Source: Aphrocallistes beatrix (taxonomy: Eukaryota; Porifera; Hexactinellida; Sceptrulophora; Aphrocallistidae). From it: a stretch of DNA of 64,000 nucleotides. Below are positions 52,563 through 64,000 of the stretch, one piece after another. The stretch is taken from NCBI GenBank assembly GCA_963281255.1, contig OY725488.1:5615524-5679523 (forward strand), read 5' to 3'. Position 1 is the first letter of the stretch. Each line of letters starts with the position of its first letter. The notes below the pieces were generated by a model. That model saw nothing but the letters and a program-made list of their open reading frames with translations, searched no databases and was not told the DNA's origin. Position numbers and translations under genes: made by a program.

Positions 52563-53690
52563 TCATTTGATGAGTGGAGCTTTAAGATTTTTATAATAAA
52601 AATGTGTCCTAAATCCACTTTTTCCTCTAACACATGACCAAATGATCACATAGATAATGTAGAAGGAGGTAATGTATAAGGGTAACAGGATTGCAGTTAG
52701 GTATGCGACTCCAAAGGAAATGTTTGATATGAGGTACGAAATGATCAGGATAGGCTGTGGAATGTACTGAGCATGTATTTTGCAAAAAGATCTGTCTTCA
52801 GGGTGATTATAAATATAGTTCAAGATCAGATCTGCACCGAAAATACCTAAACGGAAGAAATGATCGATGATGAACAAGAAAACGCCAATCAACAATACCA
52901 ATGTAAGTTTCTTGAATCTCCTTTTCATTCGTAGAGATCTGTGAAGCAAGTTCGGTTGATTTCGTGCAATTGACAAGTCTGTAATGGACCAGTTCATCAC
53001 CATGAGAAGTCTTTTAAACTCTTTGAACATTAATCCGAATAATATTATCTCAAAAATCAAGAAAATGCATTCACTCAGAAATAAAAGGTGACAAACAAAT
53101 TTCAGAAGATTCAGGATGATTATTATCAACACAGAAAAGAAAATGAAGTAAGGGATTGTGTTGGACTTAATCCAGCTTAAACGTGCGTAACGAGCAGTTA
53201 GGTATTTGCACAAACTTATAATCAAAACTGCGCAGAGTATTAAACAACTGTATGCAAGTAGAAAGATGGAAGAAAATAATCCAGCTTCAATTTTCTGGTA
53301 ACCTTCAGTGCTTATCGAACAGGAGAAATATGTGATGTTAACCTGATCTAGGAATATATTAGAATTATTGTTAATTCTATCCAAGCACTCACTTCTAGTT
53401 ACAAAGTTACCATACAAGATTACAATAATAGAAAACAACCCTCCTAACCATTCTATGACGAGCATTGCCAATAGAAATGCATCCCTGACAATGAAAGTTT
53501 TGTTGTTGTAAGATGATAAATTCTGATTATTTATTTCGTTTTGGTAAATACTCGACCTCAAAAGTTTTCTCCTATAGACGATCCTATTTCCCAAATAGAC
53601 AGACCAAAAGAACAACAGAACCGTCGTTAGTATGAAAACAACTCCAACTACAGAGACATAAATATATATACCAATATATAACAGTTCCAT
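52563..53690 (-). CDS. Multi-pass membrane protein, unknown family (copy 2)
   Basis: 375-residue intronless protein of unknown function with seven or eight hydrophobic segments (VSVVGVVFILTTVLLFFWSV, FLLAMLVIEWLGGLFSIIVI, IFLLAYSCLILCAVLIISL, FIFFSVLIIIILNLLKFVC, FLIFEIILFGLMF, LTLVLLIGVFLFIIDHFF and a C-terminal pair). N-glycosylation sequons (NNS, NIT) sit in the loop after the second segment. A basic loop (HRSLRMKRRFKKL) precedes the sixth, and the tail ends YYKNLKAPLIK. Topology and length match the gene at 39377-40528, with weak similarity around the basic loop. I infer a lineage-specific receptor-like family; no conserved GPCR signature such as DRY or NPxxY is seen. Confidence 0.75.
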   Translation of the reverse strand: MELLYIGIYIYVSVVGVVFILTTVLLFFWSVYLGNRIVYRRKLLRSSIYQNEINNQNLSSYNNKTFIVRDAFLLAMLVIEWLGGLFSIIVILYGNFVTRSECLDRINNNSNIFLDQVNITYFSCSISTEGYQKIEAGLFSSIFLLAYSCLILCAVLIISLCKYLTARYARLSWIKSNTIPYFIFFSVLIIIILNLLKFVCHLLFLSECIFLIFEIILFGLMFKEFKRLLMVMNWSITDLSIARNQPNLLHRSLRMKRRFKKLTLVLLIGVFLFIIDHFFRLGIFGADLILNYIYNHPEDRSFCKIHAQYIPQPILIISYLISNISFGVAYLTAILLPLYITSFYIIYVIIWSCVRGKSGFRTHFYYKNLKAPLIK

Positions 53691-54008
53691 TTCGCAGTGT
53701 TAAATAACAATGAGCTTTACTTATACGTATATATAGGAGGATCCAAGCAAAATGCCATTATTAGGGATTATAAATTTCTTTTCAGCAATTACGTTGCTGT
53801 TACCACTTTAAATGATCCCATTCTACAAGTAGCTATGATTACAGTACTGTTAAACATGCATCACATTGATTAAGTAGGATTAACTAATATAAAAATTTAT
53901 CCCCATCCAAATTTTCCTGTGGGAATAGTTTGTTGAGTAAGAAAGTTCTATATTTATTTTACAAAGTAATTCTCGTAGATTTGTTATGAGACAATGTTAA
54001 TTAATCTT
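53691..54008. other. Upstream flank of multi-pass copy 2
   Basis: AT-rich sequence of about 318 bp. ATCCAAATTTTCCTGTGGGA near 53906 recurs in near-identical form at about 54063. Confidence 0.4.
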
Positions 54009-54579
54009 ATCCTACTATTAAAACTCGATTAATGTATATATATATATAAGAATTTGTCCCCATCCAAATTTTCCTGTAGGAATAGTTTGTTGAGCAAGAA
54101 AGTTCTATATTTTTTTCGGCTATAACTCAGCCATTTTAGGTGATAGAAAGCTGAAATTTTAATAGAATGTGTATACAGTGAAGATTGGATATAACGACAT
54201 CGGATATAACGACAAATCGCAAATAGCGACCATTTTTCCTTGCCCAGAGCGAACTAAGCGTATATTGTGTGTGTGACCCTAAGATCGGATATAGTGACAG
54301 ATCGCAAATAACGACATTTTTCTCTTGCCCGATGGTACGTCGTTATATCCAATCTTCACTGTATTAATATATCTCACTTTCATCCAAAAATGATGACTCA
54401 TCACTCTGTTATGACGTCATCATTACGCATCAAAAATTTAAAAATTGACGAATTTGATTATTTTTCGAGTGATATCGATTTTAGCAGTAAGACAGACATA
54501 TTTAGAGATATTATCTCCCTTGTAATTAATCAATATGACCCCAGGCGCCTCTGACGGACACAAAGTGTCCGCCGGAGCC
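54009..54579 (+). mobile_element. CRE/AP-1 MITE family, copy I
   Basis: Terminus TCCTACTATTAAAACTCG, the TATAACTCAGCCATTTTAGG box, TGATGACTCATCACTC, TGACGTCA at 54412-54419, TCGAGTGATATCGATT and CAAAGTGTCCGCCGGAGC. It is split by a pogo-like MITE at 54176-54361 and abuts an inverted copy. Confidence 0.8.
54176..54361. mobile_element. pogo-like MITE nested in copy I
   Basis: 186 bp flanked by TA. Exact inverted termini CAGTGAAGATTGGATATAAC. Internal TCGCAAATA(G/A)CGAC occurs twice. It has pogo/Tigger TIR style and TA target duplication. Confidence 0.9.
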
Positions 54580-54982
54580 GAAAAATAATCACCAAATTTG
54601 TCAATTTTTAAAATTTTGATGCGTAATGATGGCGTCATAACAAAGTGATGAGTCATCATTTTTTGATGATAGTTGTATCATATGTGAGACGTGTTAGTAT
54701 ACAGATTCTATTAAAATTACAGCCTTCTATCTCCTATAATGGCTGAGTTATCCTCGAATAACTGTATTGCTTAACTTTTAAAAATGTGACAATGACGTCA
54801 TAATTCCATGATGAGTCAACATTTTGCTCTGATCTCAGAACTTGCCAAAATACTCCCACATGGAGCCATAGCCAAAATACTCCCACATACCAAAAATCAG
54901 CTTTCTACGCTCGGCAGTTTCTTCAATCAATTCGTTACAGATATATATATATAAATATTAATCGAGTTTTAATAGTAAGGAT
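54580..54982 (-). mobile_element. CRE/AP-1 MITE family, inverted copy J
   Basis: Back-to-back with copy I and lacking its GC-rich end. It has TGGCGTCATAAC (mutated CRE), GTGATGAGTCATCA, TGACGTCA at 54793-54800, a local duplication of the CCAAAATACTCCCACAT box, and the terminus CGAGTTTTAATAGTAAGGAT. Confidence 0.8.
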
Positions 54983-54989
54983 TTATCAT

Positions 54990-55290
54990 ATTGGGCACAT
55001 TTGATGATTTGTCGAATAACGTAAACCATTGAATTTAGACGTAGAAATTATAAAATCGCTTGATGGTTAGTAGTCTATTTCGTGACAAATATAACCTATT
55101 GTGCAATCATATAATGACTAATCTAAATTTAGTGACGGATATGGACATTTTGATACCACATTTATATATGCTAGTAATACATTCCTAAGCAATGATTTAA
55201 AGCAACTCTGTTTTAGTTCAATCATCTTATGCTGCATCCCTAGTCCAAAATCCGCAAGTTACTGTTGGGCCTTATATGTAGTAAGCTATG
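54990..55290. mobile_element. Foldback element, family FB, copy 4 (partial)
   Basis: Shares TAACCTATTGTGCAATCATA, TATATATGCTAGTAATACAT and the terminus TATGTAGTAAGCTATG with the complete FB element. The other arm is mostly missing. Confidence 0.6.
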
Positions 55291-55565
55291 CCACTTCATA
55301 TTAGCGGTATTATATATTTGTGTCATAAGTTATCCGACAAAACATCTCCCATTTGCTTCTCATTGTTTCTTAATTATTTTCTTCATTTGAGAGCTAATCC
55401 TCTAAGACATTAACGAATTAAAAAATAAATTACAAAGCACTAATACCACAAGTCTATTTAATGTAAGTTAAAATGCCCTATTGACCCTGTTTTGTGTCTT
55501 TTGACGGCTATGAAGAGAGATAATAAGTTGAAACTTGATAGGTTATAAGCGATATATTGTGAGAG

Positions 55566-58500
55566 ATGGCCTACTCCTGGAAGACTTGCAAGATATTCGA
55601 GAAGGAGCAGCAACCGCTCGAGCCTGATTCTCAGCACTCGTTCGACAAGCTGGCGGATATCGAGATAACTTCGGTGTGTGGGGGCAACGGTCAAATCGTG
55701 TTCGGAGACTCGGGCGGTAACTTGCATTGTCTAAACAATCGATACCAGCTGGTGAAACACGCAGCCTTTGAACTGTGCGTCACCAACCTCTACCAGCTGA
55801 AGCAGCACAACGTGCTGGTGTCCGCGGGGATGGATGAGGAAGGGAACAGTCCTCTCATTAAGGTACATTGATTCATTCTTATGACTCATCCTTATTGGAA
55901 TATGCACCATTTTAGCATCTATACTGTCCTTTAACTTTAGGTTTGGGATTTCGAAAAAGACAAACTTGGCAGTCCCATATGCGCCCGTACAATCCGCGTG
56001 AACACCGGCAAGGAAGTTCCCTCCATTTCTTGTCTCAGCGCTCACGAGAACATGAACATGATTGCGGCGGGAACTCACCAGGGATCGGTGACTCTGATTC
56101 GAGGCAATCTGACCAAGGACCGCAGCAGTAGACAGAGGGTGATCGACACCGGAACTAGCCCCATTACTGGATTGGGCTTCAAACAAGTCGGACAGTCAAT
56201 TGTTTTATTTGTCAGTACTACCGAACAAATCCTCTCTTATATACTCACTTCTAAAGACGCTCTCTGTATGCTCGATGCTCCTGGCTGTAAATTCAACTGC
56301 TCAGTCATGTCAGACCATACACAAGATTTCAGGTATCTGGTTGACTGTCTATATAATTGTAATATTGTTTCATCTTACATAATTGATTGGATTTCAGATA
56401 AACTAAGATCTTATTGTAAATCTATTCCCTCATTAATATACCTCTCTGGATATATTCTTTCGAGCTATTCTATACAGATCCTGCCAAGCTTTATAAAAGC
56501 ATTGTAAAACCTAACGTAATGACAAGTCTTTTAGTTCAAAACAGTTTTGTATTTACGAATTCTGTGAACCGAATTCGCGAAAGAACACCCAGACCTCCCC
56601 AACACATTATCATACACGCATGTACTCATTAACATTCATGAAGGAAGCCAGTCAATAGATATTAGATGCTTGAATGTTGTTAGTTACAAATGTAATAATT
56701 CATTTCAGGGGCACTTAATCTTTCCTTTCACATACTTCTTCAGGTCTTTTGGGCATTTTGACCAGGAAATTCAGTTTTCTTCTCAGTTGGCAAACTTGGG
56801 AGCTCCCTCTTACTGCATGTGCTAGTCCCCGAGCTCACTTGTATTTTGGCATAGAGCGGATTCGACCCAACCTCGAAATCTATTTCATTAGCTTTTTGCT
56901 GTGAATTATTCTCATAAACGTGATTAGCTTCCTTTCTTGACAGCCTCCTTTGTCTCCAGCATAAGTATGCGGAGAGGGAAATGAAAACGATGATCAGAGT
57001 CATCAGAATGGCTAATAGCAGAATCCCAAGGATGGACACAGGTACGATGGTTTGCGTTGCTAGATTGTTCATCATCAACTCAGAAACTAAAACGCAGGAA
57101 TTCGTTCTGTGTGAATAGACGTATGTATCATTGCAAGCACACATGTAGCTACCTACTGTGTTCACACATATTTGTTCACACCTAGCAACTTGACACTCAT
57201 CTACATCCACACAAGCTGTCCCTATCAGGCTGAACCCCTCGTTACAGGAACAGCTGTAGGATCCTATCGTATTGTTACAGAGCTGATGGCAGCTGTTGTC
57301 ATTATCACATTCATCCACATCTGTACACGCTTGACTAGCAGCTGAGAACATGTACCCAGTATTGCAGGTACACTCGTAGGAGCCTAGCGTGTTTCTGCAG
57401 TCGTGACAGTCATCTGCGCTTATAGTCAGGCACTCGTCCAAGTCTAGACACGAGTGCAGATCAGCCGCCAATCTGTACCCATCTCTACAACCACAATGGA
57501 AACCATCCGTTGTGTTCAGACAAGTTTGTTCGCAACCTCTGTTATTGATTTGACAAGCATTCACATATCGACACATATTATCAGCCAGTGAGAATCCTGG
57601 ATTGCATTGGCAATACGCACTGTCCTTCGTGTTTAGACAAACCGAATTTGGCGGGCAATTAAATGCACTGTCGAAGCATAGGTAAGACAGATCCTGATTA
57701 CAATGTCGGTAATTGCTAGAGTTGGTTATGCTGACACCTGATAGATTGCTGGGGGAAGAACAGGTACCAGATATTGTCAAAGAGAGAATCATGGCAACCC
57801 ATTGTAGATTGCAGTCACAATGAAAATCATTTGAAGTAGCCACTAGATTGCTGAGTGCGGGCTGCTGCTGATAGAACACATGGTCCAGTGAAGTCAGGCC
57901 GTTGTTGTAGAGTGCTATTCCCTCTAAGTTAGGAAATCGACGTGTTCTCAGAAAATCTCTATTTAGCCCTTGAGAATTCCAGAAGGATAATCTTGTCAGT
58001 TGGTTTAGCCCTTCGAATGAATGTTCCTCGATAGTTAATGGATGACTACCTTCTAATCCTAATGCTTTAAGCTCAGTCAGAGCAATGAACTGATAATTAT
58101 GCACACGATCAATCTGACCGACTATATCTAACTGTGTTAGGGATGGGAGGTTTGTGAAGCAATCTTTTGTGAAGGAAATACCGTTTGTAAAGTGCATTTC
58201 CCATTTCAATTGTGACAACCGTGATAATCCATTAAAAGTGGTAGCATCAAATATGACGGGAGATGGAAATATTGCATACTGAATATCAACTTGTTCTAGC
58301 ATATGAAATGCTGAGAACACTGGAATGGAATGGAATTTGGGATATCTCAATATGAGTGTTGCTAGATTGGGGAAATAGTTGAAGGAGAGGAACTGATCCA
58401 CTTGATTGAAGTAAATGCAATTATCTGTGCTGATCTCCTCAATTGAAGAGTGTCTCCTGCTGACTCTCACTCGAATGCAATCTGTCTGAGTATTATGTAT

Positions 58501-61500
58501 TTTGAGCTCCTTCACACTATCTCCTATGTCTATCACCGTGTCCACATATAGGGTTCTTGCCTGAAATTCTATTGAGAAGATCCTTATTGAGGGATCTCGA
58601 GAACAAGTATTGATGCTTTCGCTTAGGTTATTTTGAGAATTGAAAACTTTCGCGGTTTTATGTTGTGTGGAAGTAGAGACACATTGGAAATCCGGCGATG
58701 CGCAATTTGTAATAATATTTATGGAAAAGAGTAAAATAATATGTATACTCACCAGAAAGAAGTTTTTTGAATGCTGCATCTTTATAATTACAAATTTGCT
58801 GAACTTAGATAGTAATTATAGTATACTCGAGTGGAGATTGATTATGCTCTATAAAACCAACCTATTCCGAATACGGACCATACATATGTGTAGTATTAGC
58901 GATCAGGTGATTGACACACTTACTAGCTAGTGTAAAAAAGCAGGCTGATTTTTGATGACATAAGGACTAGGTAAATTAAATCGTTATCAAAACAACCTTG
59001 GGATTATGTAGCGGAAAATGTTATGTTATCATTCCCAGTTCATTTTGAATTTGAATGTACGTACGTATCATCTAAGAATTTGCAATCTAGCAACGCAAAC
59101 CATTGCTGCTTTTTTGCGTAAACAGTTTTGCTGAACTTTAGTCATTATAACTAGAGTTAATAGCAGATATTTTGTTTCAGAAGGGAGAAAGCACAAATCA
59201 CTGCATTTGTTGAAAAGAATGCTCTGAATTTTTTAAAAATTTAATGTTTAGTAGTAAAGACTGAAAATTAAATATACAGTCGACTCGCTTAAACCGATAA
59301 AATTTCTTTTTAACTTTTATGTATAAGAACTACGCATTTCGTTCCTGGAGATTTGTCCTAATTAAGCGGAGTTGACTATTTCAAACCATATACGTATATA
59401 CTGGAACCTGCTTAACGGCCATTTTTGAAAAGTCCCTTGGGCTGTTTTTTACAGCAAATATTTTAATTAATGACTCCTCACAGACAGGACATTTATATGT
59501 TTTGGAGATAATGATACAACGTAAGGCCACTGTTAATGGTAAACTGGTTTCAGCTCCAAAGAGATCTGCAGTGGGGATGCGGGCGGGCGGTATCTCATTA
59601 TCATGATATCATTATTTGATATATGAGGGTCACTCGATAGGTTTTGAGCCTGGAGTAGTTACTTCCATTTGATTGTGTTGAAAATTCCTAGGATTATTCA
59701 TCTACCTATTATTACTTGTATCTTTTGCTTTGAGTTAGATTGGACAAGTTTCTAAAATATTATGCCACATATAATGGAGTGTCCTTGTGGACTCCGACAC
59801 ATTTGCAAGCCATTTCCTATGGAATTTTATTTATTCTCTTTATGGAAAAATGATAGTTGGGAACAAACTTTTGATAATTCAATATTATCAATGATGCGAT
59901 ATATTCACAATCCGGGGGGATTCTATGATTATCATACTTAAATTTCGTTTGCAAAACATAAATAAATGTTCAAAGATATCCAAATTCAACACTTGTGGTT
60001 GTGTTTTCATAGATGCTAACACAAAATATCTTAGACAATTTCTTCATTACAATATTTTAGAAACTTGTCCGATTGAAATCAAACTCAAAGTCAAAGATAA
60101 TAATAGGTAAGTGAATAATCCTAGAAATTTTCAACAAAATCAAACGGAAGCAACTACTCCAGGTTCAAAACATATTGAGTGACCCTCGTAAAATTGGCTA
60201 CAAACATTTATTTAATGCATTGAAGTCCCATTAACCATCCATATACATTGAAATGGTAGTTATACCAACTTTATAACTCAATCAATCGAAATAATTGCCT
60301 TTCACCTAAAATATAATGGGAGATTGACGCAGTAGTGACAATAAAGACAATATATGCTATAGACATAGCCGGCTATAGATAAATATTGATGCGGGCAGAG
60401 GAACTGAAACATGTTTCCAGCAAACAGTGGCCTAAAATGTTTTGTCATCATTCCCGAAATGCGGAAGTAAACTACCGTCCTGATTTGAGACTTTTAAAAT
60501 ATACATTTCTACTAAGCAGGGTTCTCAGGTCTATCGACCCGACCCGACCCGACCCGATACACCTTATGAGGCGTGTGGGTCGATATGCCATTCAAAGATA
60601 ACTACGCATACTATTAACCAAAATTGTGATATATCAGCTGTTATTCCTTCAATATTAAGTCGTCTCACCGATATCTTCAAAATCAAGATCGATACGCTTC
60701 GAAAATGCTTGGGAGAGAACAGACTAAGTACAGTTAACTATCTACTTCCATGTCGTGACCATACTTAATAATACATTTGATAAAATTCACTATTATTGTT
60801 AGGTTTGTGGTGGGGAGGAGTGAAGCTGTATACTTCTACACTCCTAAAGAGAAGGGCCAATGCCTTGCTTTCGAGGGAGAGAAGAAGCTGCTACGCTGGT
60901 TCCGAGGGCATCTCGTCGTTGTTAGCGCTGCCAGCAGACAGCCACTCGGCTCCGCGTTCATGCACATATCAAATGAAGGGCAGAGAGAGAGCGTCACTCT
61001 GTCCATCTACGACATCAAGAATTCATTCGTAGCTTTCACTGGGACGTTCCATGGAGGAATCGTCGACGTGGTGGGGGAGTGGGGCTGTCTCTACGTGGTC
61101 ACTCGTGACCATAAGTTGATTAGGTTGGAAGAGTACGACATGCAAAGTAAACTTCAGGTAAATGAAATCACACCTGTCTAATAGTATTTGAACGTTTAAA
61201 CTGCATTCATTACTGTATACCCTAGGCCCTTTTCAAGAAGAACATGTACCCAGTCGCTATCTCTCTAGCAGAGAGCCAGTCGTACGCAGACGGTCTGATG
61301 GACATTTTCACGCAATACGGGGACCATCTCTACCAGAAAGGGGACTACGATGGAGCTATGATGCAGTACAAGAGGACGATTGGGAAATTGGAGCCCTCTT
61401 ACGTCATTCGTAAGTATCTAGACACTGACAGAACTCACAACCTAACCGATTATCTGGAAGCTCTCCACAAGAATGCCAAGGCTACTCCCGACCACACCAC

Positions 61501-63041
61501 CCTCCTGCTCAACTGCTACACCAAACTGAAGGATGTGACCAAGCTAGAATCTTTCATTCTAACCAGCAAAGAGATTAGCTTCGATGTCGTCACAGCTATT
61601 AAGGCACGTTACTAATAAAATAGCACTGAGTGATGTTATCTGAGTGTACGTCCGCACAGGTGTGTAGGCAGGCTGGATACAGGCAGCAGGGGCTGGTTCT
61701 GGCCCGACAGTTCCGGGAGCACGAGTGGTACCTCCGTATCCAGCTGGAGGACGTCCAGGACTACGAGGACGCTCTCCGCTACATCGAGGGTCTCTCCTTC
61801 AGCGAGATCGAGTCTAACCTGGTGATCTACGGGAAGAAGTTGGTCGCGGAACTCCCGCACGAGACCACCCTCCTGGTGAAGAAGATCTGTACGGGACTAG
61901 CCACTGACGACGCGCCACAGACCACACAGCGGAGCAACCCCGAGAAGTTCCTCCACATCTTCATCAACTGTCCCAACCTCTTCTTGGAGTTCTTGGAGGA
62001 GATCGTAGAGGTAGACGTCTTTCATTTGTCCTCAGCAGTTGTACTGGTTCCTCAATTAGCTTCCCGTGCAGGATAACCCTGAGTCCTCCTCCACCATCTA
62101 CAACACACTGCTCGAGCTGAATCTGCGCCACTTCAGCCAGGACGCCGGGGTGGGTGAGGAGGAGCTGAAGCAGAGGGAGGAGCGCATCCTGCAGATCCTC
62201 CAGAACAGAACGGCGCAGTACGACCTGGACCACGCCCTGATGCTGGCGCAGGTGCACGACTTCCGAGCTGGCATCCTCTACCTCTACGAGAAAGCCAAGC
62301 TCTACCAGCAGATCCTGGTCTACCACATGGAGAAGGAGAACCACACGCAGGTGATTGAGACGTGCAAGAGGCATGGCGCCAGGGACTCCAGCCTCTGGGT
62401 TAAGGCGCTCACCTACTTCGCTAGTCGACCAGACTGCAAGTCTCTGTTGAAAGAGGTCAGTGGACTATCTACATTATTTCCTGTAGCACCTAGATACCTT
62501 CTCTGTTAAAACGTTGCATTAGGTGCTAGAGCACATAGAACGACAGAAGCTGCTCCCCCTCCTGGTCGTGGTACAGATCCTGAGTGAGAGCAAGAGCACC
62601 AGTCTCCAGCTGGTGAAGGACCTGATCAGCAAGCACTTGCAGTCGGAGGAGGAGCGCATACAGGAAGACGAGAAGCACATCAAGAAGTACGTGGACGACA
62701 CGGGGAAGATGCAGCAGCGCATTGAGGAGCTCAAGGTCAGTGCCACCATATTCCAAATCACCAAGTGCTCCCTCTGTAACAACAAGCTGTTCCCGCCCTC
62801 TGTGCACTTCCTCTGCCAGCACTCGTACCACCAGTCCTGCGTGGAGGATGAGGGGGAATACCAGTGCCCCCTCTGCCACGAGGAGAATCAGAAAGTGCTG
62901 GACATTATCCGGCAGCAAGAGCAGAATCTGAACGTCAACGAACAATTCCACAAACAGCTCCAGGCAACCTCGGATGGGTTCTCTGTCGTGGCTGAGTATT
63001 TCGGGAGAGGAGTGATGAACACCGTCCACAGCATGCATTGA
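55566..63041 (+). CDS. VPS11: VPS11, HOPS/CORVET core subunit, 7 exons
   Basis: VPS11 is the core of the HOPS and CORVET tethering complexes in late endosome/lysosome fusion. Exons: 55566-55862, 55941-56332, 60803-61157, 61226-61603, 61660-62010, 62072-62455, 62523-63041; about 891 residues (human 941). The N-terminal beta-propeller includes VTNLYQLKQHNVLVSAGMDE. The alpha-solenoid has TIGKLEPSYVIRKYLD and NADHTTLLLNCYTKLKD-like text (PDHTTLLLNCYTKLKD). The C-terminal RING-H2 begins TKCSLCNNKL and continues SVHFLCQHSYHQSCVE...CPLC, and the end is VVAEYFGRGVMN. All junctions keep frame. Intron 4 (61604-61659) uses a GC-AG pair. Intron 2 is 4470 bp and contains an antisense gene (56740-58779). 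The other introns are 56-78 bp. Confidence 0.96.
56740..58779 (-). CDS. LRR and EGF single-pass membrane protein, nested in VPS11 intron 2
   Basis: 679 residues, intronless, unknown receptor-like protein. In order it has a signal peptide (FFLVSIHIILLFSINIITNC), a leucine-rich-repeat region (about residues 120-330, with GLSRLSQLKW and NLPSLTQLDIVG) and an LRRCT cap (DFHCDCNLQWVAM). Five EGF modules follow, three with the calcium-binding D-(L/V)-DEC start, e.g. DVDECDNDNSCHQLC. Then comes a transmembrane helix (IVPVSILGILLLAILMTLII) and a tail of about 75 residues. The tail has YENN (SH2-type YxN) and NPLYAKI (NPxY-type) motifs plus LPSLP, suggesting signalling or endocytic adaptors. It resembles LRR/EGF adhesion receptors in general; no orthologue is named. 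Its whole transcription unit lies inside another gene on the opposite strand. Confidence 0.88.
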   Translation of the reverse strand: MQHSKNFFLVSIHIILLFSINIITNCASPDFQCVSTSTQHKTAKVFNSQNNLSESINTCSRDPSIRIFSIEFQARTLYVDTVIDIGDSVKELKIHNTQTDCIRVRVSRRHSSIEEISTDNCIYFNQVDQFLSFNYFPNLATLILRYPKFHSIPVFSAFHMLEQVDIQYAIFPSPVIFDATTFNGLSRLSQLKWEMHFTNGISFTKDCFTNLPSLTQLDIVGQIDRVHNYQFIALTELKALGLEGSHPLTIEEHSFEGLNQLTRLSFWNSQGLNRDFLRTRRFPNLEGIALYNNGLTSLDHVFYQQQPALSNLVATSNDFHCDCNLQWVAMILSLTISGTCSSPSNLSGVSITNSSNYRHCNQDLSYLCFDSAFNCPPNSVCLNTKDSAYCQCNPGFSLADNMCRYVNACQINNRGCEQTCLNTTDGFHCGCRDGYRLAADLHSCLDLDECLTISADDCHDCRNTLGSYECTCNTGYMFSAASQACTDVDECDNDNSCHQLCNNTIGSYSCSCNEGFSLIGTACVDVDECQVARCEQICVNTVGSYMCACNDTYVYSHRTNSCVLVSELMMNNLATQTIVPVSILGILLLAILMTLIIVFISLSAYLCWRQRRLSRKEANHVYENNSQQKANEIDFEVGSNPLYAKIQVSSGTSTCSKRELPSLPTEKKTEFPGQNAQKT
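59277..59378. mobile_element. pogo-like micro-MITE in VPS11 intron 2
   Basis: About 102 bp. Left end CAGTCGACTCGCTTAAACC beside TA; right end, inverted, AGTCAACTCCGCTTAATTAG. Same style as the MITE in THOC2 intron 13. Confidence 0.55.
59623..60189. mobile_element. Tc1/mariner-like MITE in VPS11 intron 2
   Basis: About 567 bp flanked by TA. Long inverted termini of about 90 bp: TGAGGGTCACTCGATAGG with GCCTGGAGTAGTTACTTCC, against the inverted CGAGGGTCACTCAATATG with ACCTGGAGTAGTTGCTTCCG. The interior carries stops in all frames of any length; no transposase was recognised. Confidence 0.75.
60190..60802. other. Remainder of VPS11 intron 2
   Basis: No gene. It includes a (GACCC)n stretch at about 60536-60556 that faces GTGGGTCGATA downstream, giving a small foldback. 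Confidence 0.4.

Positions 63042-64000
<959 letters not shown>

Noticed and set aside
59770-59940. MECPCGLRHICKPF... frame inside the mariner-like MITE, faintly GIY-YIG-like
   Set aside because: Short, interrupted by stops, no catalytic motif; too weak.
62526-63038. 170-codon antisense frame over VPS11 exon 7
   Set aside because: Shadow of the RING-containing exon.

Overview
This is a eukaryotic, clearly metazoan, nuclear window. It holds a head-to-head pair of rRNA transcription units followed by about 47 kb of single-copy animal genes set among many small DNA transposons. Several genes are intronless and the introns seen are mostly short (about 56-300 bp). The genes are a standard animal housekeeping set. 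My best guess is an early-branching invertebrate such as a sponge, but I infer this from style (compact introns, ferritin and multi-pass membrane families, MITE load). No single diagnostic sequence proves it.

Region 1 (1-16894) is ribosomal DNA. Bases 1-4678 are the exact reverse complement of 9926-14603: every coordinate pair I compared sums to 14604 with no indel. The two arms carry 28S-ITS2-5.8S-ITS1-18S-ETS and are transcribed outward from a 5.25-kb unique spacer (4679-9925). The spacer is packed with foldback elements, a 22-bp satellite-ended insertion and a dead Merlin-type transposon. The right unit runs on into 28S until a 200-N scaffold gap (16895-17094).

Region 2 (17095-29663) starts with foldback, MITE and pogo/Tigger debris. 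It then holds ZNHIT6/BCD1 (snoRNP assembly), a divergent intronless RPL26 and the 15-exon THOC2 gene (mRNA export). A hAT MITE and a pogo-like MITE sit in THOC2 introns.

Region 3 (29664-41400) holds CHM/REP1 (Rab prenylation), ZSWIM7/SWS1 (homologous recombination), a ferritin with an altered ferroxidase site, a cytochrome b5 and an intronless multi-pass membrane protein. Several hAT fossils and copies of a CRE/AP-1-bearing MITE family lie between them.

Region 4 (41400-55500) holds PSMD5 with a duplicated, MITE-flanked copy of its own 3' end upstream. It also holds a 1.07-kb foldback element, a MACROD-type macrodomain protein with a repeat-rich N-terminus, an intronless SLBP and a second multi-pass protein of the same general type.

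Region 5 (55566-64000) is VPS11 (7 exons). Its 4.5-kb second intron contains a complete antisense gene for an LRR/EGF single-pass receptor-like protein. The window ends inside the first coding stretch of XYLB (xylulokinase).

The genes are not a pathway cluster. The coherent layers are the rDNA inverted repeat and the repeat ecology. One MITE family of about 560 bp recurs more than ten times and carries bZIP-type sites (TGACGTCA and TGACTCA/TGAGTCA), and it hosts nested hAT, pogo-like and TA-flanked insertions.
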